Under the pieces are notes generated by a model, which was not told the origin of the DNA, ran no database searches, and saw only the letters and a list, made by a program, of their open reading frames with translations. Shown piece by piece: positions 60,738-64,000 of a DNA stretch of 64,000 nt (position 1 is the first letter of the stretch; the number at the start of each line of letters is the position of its first letter). The translations under genes were made by a program, and so were the position numbers. The DNA is taken from positions 201,972 to 265,971 of the forward strand of contig NZ_KQ954286.1 in assembly GCF_001519055.1 (NCBI RefSeq), given 5' to 3'. Source of the DNA: Novosphingobium sp. Fuku2-ISO-50. Lineage in GTDB: Bacteria > Pseudomonadota > Alphaproteobacteria > Sphingomonadales > Sphingomonadaceae.

Positions 60738-63109
60738 GGCAGCATGACCAGCGCGCTGGTCCCCTGTCCCGGCTCCGACATCAGTTCGATCGTGCCCCCG
60801 TGCGCCTCGATCAATTGACGCACCAGCGGCAGGCCAAGCCCGCCCCGGCGCTCGACGCTGCGCCCGTCAGGCGAGATGGCCAGCCCTTCGAGCGCGCGGG
60901 CAAGCTGTGCCGGCTCCATCCCGCGACCGTTGTCCGACACCACCACTTGCACCTTGCGATTGGGCAGACGCGCGCAATCGATCAGGATGCGCCCGCCCTC
61001 GGGCGTTGCCGCCATGGCATTGTCGAGCAAGTGGCCGAAAACGCGGCGCAGGCGGCGCGCGTCGCCGATAACCGTGCCGACCGCATCGGTCCCGCGCAAA
61101 TCGAGCTTCAACCCGGCCTGCCCGATGCGGTCGGCGCGTTCGTGAACCAGCTCAGTCAAAAGCGCAAAGATCGGCACCGGATCGCGCGACAGGGGCAAAG
61201 TACCCGCCTCGCCCTGCGACAGGTCGAGCACGGTTTCGATCTGTTCGCCAAGTCGTTCGACCGAAACGAGAATCGCATCGACATAATCGCGCGCCTGATC
61301 GGTCAAATCGCCCGCCAGCCCGCCTTGCAGCATTTCGGCAAACCCCCGGATCGAGGTCAGCGGCGTGCGGAATTCATAGCTCATGTTGGCAATGAAGCGC
61401 GTCTTGACCGCATCGGCCTCGATCAGCGCGGCATTGCGTTCGCGCAACATCGTTTCCGCTTTTTGCGAATCGGTGATGTCGAGCACGGTCAACAGGCCAT
61501 TGCCATCGGGCAACGGCACCCCGGCAAAGGCAAAATGGCGCCCGTCGGCGAGCGCGAGCCGCCCGGTCTGCTGGCGCCGTTCGAGCGTCGCCGCCTCGAT
61601 CACCTGGGCAATCGTCGCGATTTGCGCCGGACGGCGCAATTTTCCGGCAATATGCGTCAGGATCACGTCGGCGCGCGGATGAGTCGCCAACAGCTCTTCG
61701 TCGAGCCCCCAGTCGGCGGCAAAGCGCCGGTTCCACAATTGCAGCTTGCTGTCGGGGCCGAATACCGCGAGCGATTCGAACAGATTGTCGAATGTCGCCG
61801 TGCGCGTGCGCAACAGCGTGTCGCGCGTCGCGGAAAGCTGCAGTTGCTCGGTGCGATCTTCAAAGATCATCAACAGCCCGCCATCGGGCATCGGCTGCGC
61901 GACGACGCGCAAATGCGTGCCGTCGGACAAGTGCCAGGGCTCCTCGCGCGCTTCGCGGCTGAGGAACCAGCCCTGCCGTTCGCGGCGCCATTCGGGAAAA
62001 TCGCGCACTTCGGGAAGCCGCCCGCCATCGCGCATGCGATCGAGCACGCGGTCGAACGGCGGCGTATCGACTACAAACGACTGCGGAATGCCAAACAGGC
62101 GCAGGAACGGCTGATTGACGAAGACCAGATTGCGGCGGTCGTCGAACTGCGCGATGGCCGCCGACATGATGTCGAGCATCTGCCGCTGCGCCGCGCGGAA
62201 ACGGCGGAACTGCCGGGTCAGCTCCTCCATTTCCTCGATATCGACGGCGTATCCGGCCACGCCGTCATCACCCAATGGCAGGTCGATCACCCGCAACGAG
62301 CGGCGCTGCCCTCCGATCGTCGCCGAAACCACCCGTTCGATCGGCAATCCGCGCGCCAGCGCCGAGCGCGCGATGTCGCGCGGGGTCGTGCCGTCGATCG
62401 GCTCGACCAGTTCGGTTGCATTGGCGACGACATCGGTCCCGCTGCGCCCACCGACCGCGCGGACATACGCGGTATTGACCAGCCGCAGCGCAAGATCGGG
62501 CCCGCGAAACCACATCGGCAGCGGGGCCGCCTCGATCAGACCGGACAACCCGGCAAAATCGGCCCGCGCACCGGCAGTCTCGGCCCGTAGCCGCCGCAGC
62601 TCCTCTTCGCTTTCGGTAAAGTCGAAAAACCATACCAGCGCAGCGCCACCGGGCGAAATCTGCGGATCGGCAAGGTGTCCGCGCACTCCCAGCGCCTTGC
62701 CCGTGCCGCGCAGCGCGAGCGTCAGGCGAAACGGGGCGGCGGTCTTTTGCGTGCGGCGCACGGCATCGCTGAGCAAGGAGAGCTGATATTCATCGAGTCC
62801 GCGCCCGGACGAACCATGCCCTCGCCCCTCGCCCATGGCATCGAGCTCGGACAAATAGCCGGGCATCGCGTCAAAGCCGAACCACCCGGCAAGCCGCGCC
62901 GGTCCCTCGATCCGCCCGTCCGCCCGGACCACCATCGGCAAGGCCGGCGCATCGTCGACCATCCGGCCAAGCCGTCGGGCCAGCCGCAGGCTGCTCTCGG
63001 CCCGCCGCTGTCGCGCACGCGCCGCCAGCACCGCCCAGGCCGCCGCAACGGTCCACGCGGCCAACAACAGCCCGATCACGGCCCATGCGGCTTGGTTGAG
63101 AAACATCAT
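60734..63109 (-). CDS. divL: DivL-like PAS-domain histidine kinase homologue with Tyr at the phosphoacceptor site
   Basis: A membrane-anchored regulator of about 791 residues: one N-terminal transmembrane helix (AAWAVIGLLLAAWTVAAAWA), several PAS-like regions, a dimerisation/H-box region and an HATPase domain. The H box is NMSYEFRTPLTSIRGFAEML; the phosphoacceptor His is replaced by Tyr578. The ATPase part is intact (HLLDNAMAATPEGG, SDNGRGM, GGLGLPLV). This is the hallmark of Caulobacter DivL, a cell-cycle regulator that signals to CckA. Length and the ahcY/tsaE neighbours also fit. I chose an ATG at 63109; a GTG one codon earlier is equally possible. Orthology to DivL is inference. Confidence 0.83.
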   Translation of the reverse strand: MMFLNQAAWAVIGLLLAAWTVAAAWAVLAARARQRRAESSLRLARRLGRMVDDAPALPMVVRADGRIEGPARLAGWFGFDAMPGYLSELDAMGEGRGHGSSGRGLDEYQLSLLSDAVRRTQKTAAPFRLTLALRGTGKALGVRGHLADPQISPGGAALVWFFDFTESEEELRRLRAETAGARADFAGLSGLIEAAPLPMWFRGPDLALRLVNTAYVRAVGGRSGTDVVANATELVEPIDGTTPRDIARSALARGLPIERVVSATIGGQRRSLRVIDLPLGDDGVAGYAVDIEEMEELTRQFRRFRAAQRQMLDIMSAAIAQFDDRRNLVFVNQPFLRLFGIPQSFVVDTPPFDRVLDRMRDGGRLPEVRDFPEWRRERQGWFLSREAREEPWHLSDGTHLRVVAQPMPDGGLLMIFEDRTEQLQLSATRDTLLRTRTATFDNLFESLAVFGPDSKLQLWNRRFAADWGLDEELLATHPRADVILTHIAGKLRRPAQIATIAQVIEAATLERRQQTGRLALADGRHFAFAGVPLPDGNGLLTVLDITDSQKAETMLRERNAALIEADAVKTRFIANMSYEFRTPLTSIRGFAEMLQGGLAGDLTDQARDYVDAILVSVERLGEQIETVLDLSQGEAGTLPLSRDPVPIFALLTELVHERADRIGQAGLKLDLRGTDAVGTVIGDARRLRRVFGHLLDNAMAATPEGGRILIDCARLPNRKVQVVVSDNGRGMEPAQLARALEGLAISPDGRSVERRGGLGLPLVRQLIEAHGGTIELMSEPGQGTSALVMLP

Positions 63110-63268
63110 CACATGGCTAGAGTTGCCGCGCGCGAATTACAACGTTCGTCCACGCCAATCCCCCCGATTTGGCCCCCGATCCGGAGCACCAGACGAGCAA
63201 GCGACGCCTCTCCACGCAAAACGCCGGCCAAGACAAGCTTGAACCGGCGTCGCGTATGCGTCGATCCC

Positions 63269-63287
63269 CTTCCCCGAATCGGGGAAG
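63269..63287 (-). terminator. Palindromic hairpin after ahcY
   Basis: CTTCCCCGA and TCGGGGAAG pair around one base, 9 bases after the ahcY stop. There is no T run on the minus strand, so its termination role is uncertain. Confidence 0.5.
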
Positions 63288-63296
63288 AAGAAGCCA

Positions 63297-64000
63297 TCAA
63301 TAACGGTAATGATCGGCCTTGAACGGGCCTTCGGCTTTCACGCCGATATAGGCCGCCTGCTTCGGCGAAAGCCGGGTCAGCGTCACGCCCAGCTTTTCAA
63401 GGTGCAGCGCCGCGACTTTTTCGTCGAGGTGCTTGGGCAGGACATAGACCTTGTTTTCATATTCGGCGCTGCGCAGATACAGCTCAAGCTGCGCCAGCGT
63501 CTGGTTGGTAAAGCTCGCCGACATGACAAAGCTGGGGTGGCCGGTGGCGCAGCCCAGATTGACGAGACGGCCCTTGGCCAGGATGATGATCTGCTTGCCG
63601 TCGGGAAACTCGACGAGGTCGGTGCCGGGCTTCACTTCGGTCCACTTGTAGTTCGACAGCGCCGCAATCTGGATTTCGCTGTCGAAGTGACCGATGTTGC
63701 ACACGATGCTCATCGGCTTCATCGCCTTCATGTGCTCGGCGGTGATGACGTCTTCATTGCCGGTGCAGGTGACGAAGATGTCGGCGCGCTTGACCGCGTC
63801 TTCCATCGTCACGACTTCATAGCCTTCCATCGCCGCCTGCAACGCGCAGATCGGGTCGATTTCGGTGACCATGACGCGCGCGCCGCCATTGCGCAGGCTC
63901 GCTGCCGAACCCTTGCCGACATCGCCAAAGCCCGCGACGCAAGCGACCTTGCCGGCCAGCATGACGTCGGTCGCGCGGCGGATCGCATCAACCAGCGATT
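63297..64000 (-). CDS. ahcY: Adenosylhomocysteinase, 5' part beyond the window
   Basis: S-adenosylhomocysteine hydrolase, which splits SAH to homocysteine and adenosine with bound NAD+. About the last 234 codons are present of a family length near 470; the frame runs off the right edge in the sequence [20 protein letters not shown]. The Rossmann NAD motif [14 protein letters not shown] is visible, as are [20 protein letters not shown] and the C-terminal [13 protein letters not shown] characteristic of the family. An internal Met at 63962 is not the start. It is separated from the DivL-like gene by about 190 bases and probably has its own transcript. Confidence 0.97.
   Translation of the reverse strand, partial: SLVDAIRRATDVMLAGKVACVAGFGDVGKGSAASLRNGGARVMVTEIDPICALQAAMEGYEVVTMEDAVKRADIFVTCTGNEDVITAEHMKAMKPMSIVCNIGHFDSEIQIAALSNYKWTEVKPGTDLVEFPDGKQIIILAKGRLVNLGCATGHPSFVMSASFTNQTLAQLELYLRSAEYENKVYVLPKHLDEKVAALHLEKLGVTLTRLSPKQAAYIGVKAEGPFKADHYRY

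Noticed and set aside
1..64000. Search for CRISPR arrays, tRNA genes, insertion sequences, phage genes and toxin-antitoxin pairs
   Set aside because: I found no regularly spaced repeats, cloverleaf-like sequences, transposase motifs or small paired genes. Reading by eye could miss a single tRNA.

Overview
The window is a compact, GC-rich, almost fully coding stretch of chromosome. It most resembles a sphingomonad-type alphaproteobacterium. The reasons are four large TonB-dependent receptors beside catabolic operons, a trxA-addA-addB-murU-amgK-tsaE block, a DivL-like kinase with Tyr in place of His next to ahcY, and many ATGA stop/start overlaps. The assignment is inference. I saw no tRNA, rRNA, CRISPR array, insertion sequence or phage gene.

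Positions 1-14639 hold a route from glycine betaine toward pyruvate. On the minus strand lie a dimethylglycine-dehydrogenase-like flavoprotein, a Rieske oxygenase of the glycine betaine demethylase type and sarcosine oxidase soxB-D-A-G, closed by a terminator. A second minus operon has purU, a prolyl-tRNA editing-like deacylase, sdaA and etfB (cut by the left edge). ETF can take electrons from the dehydrogenase, PurU recycles formyl-THF, and SdaA turns serine (made from glycine) into pyruvate. A LysR gene and an unrelated NYN-domain gene sit between the two operons.

Positions 14810-24835 carry two divergent, closely related TonB receptors with duplicated leaders and matching 3' hairpins. After them come a PQQ/cytochrome c alcohol dehydrogenase with an unusual metal site, an APC permease and a secreted PEBP-like protein.

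Positions 24861-36106 look like a raffinose/sucrose locus: ROK fructokinase, flavin-dependent halogenase homologue, TonB receptor, LacI regulator, GH68 fructosidase, GH36 alpha-galactosidase and an MFS sugar carrier. Similar CAAACG/TTTG palindromes lie before three of these transcription units.

Positions 36118-51350 form a complete histidine-utilisation cluster. It contains hutI-H-G-U, hutF-C, a TonB receptor, hutD, a histidine-type ABC transporter, and a second HutH-like protein that exactly lacks the Ala-Ser-Gly that forms the MIO cofactor. Three copies of an ATGTATAGACAT-like site mark the hut promoters and are probably HutC operators.

Positions 51467-64000 are housekeeping genes: a REP-like element, thioredoxin, AddAB, MurU/AmgK cell-wall recycling, TsaE, the DivL-like kinase and the 3' part of ahcY (cut by the right edge).
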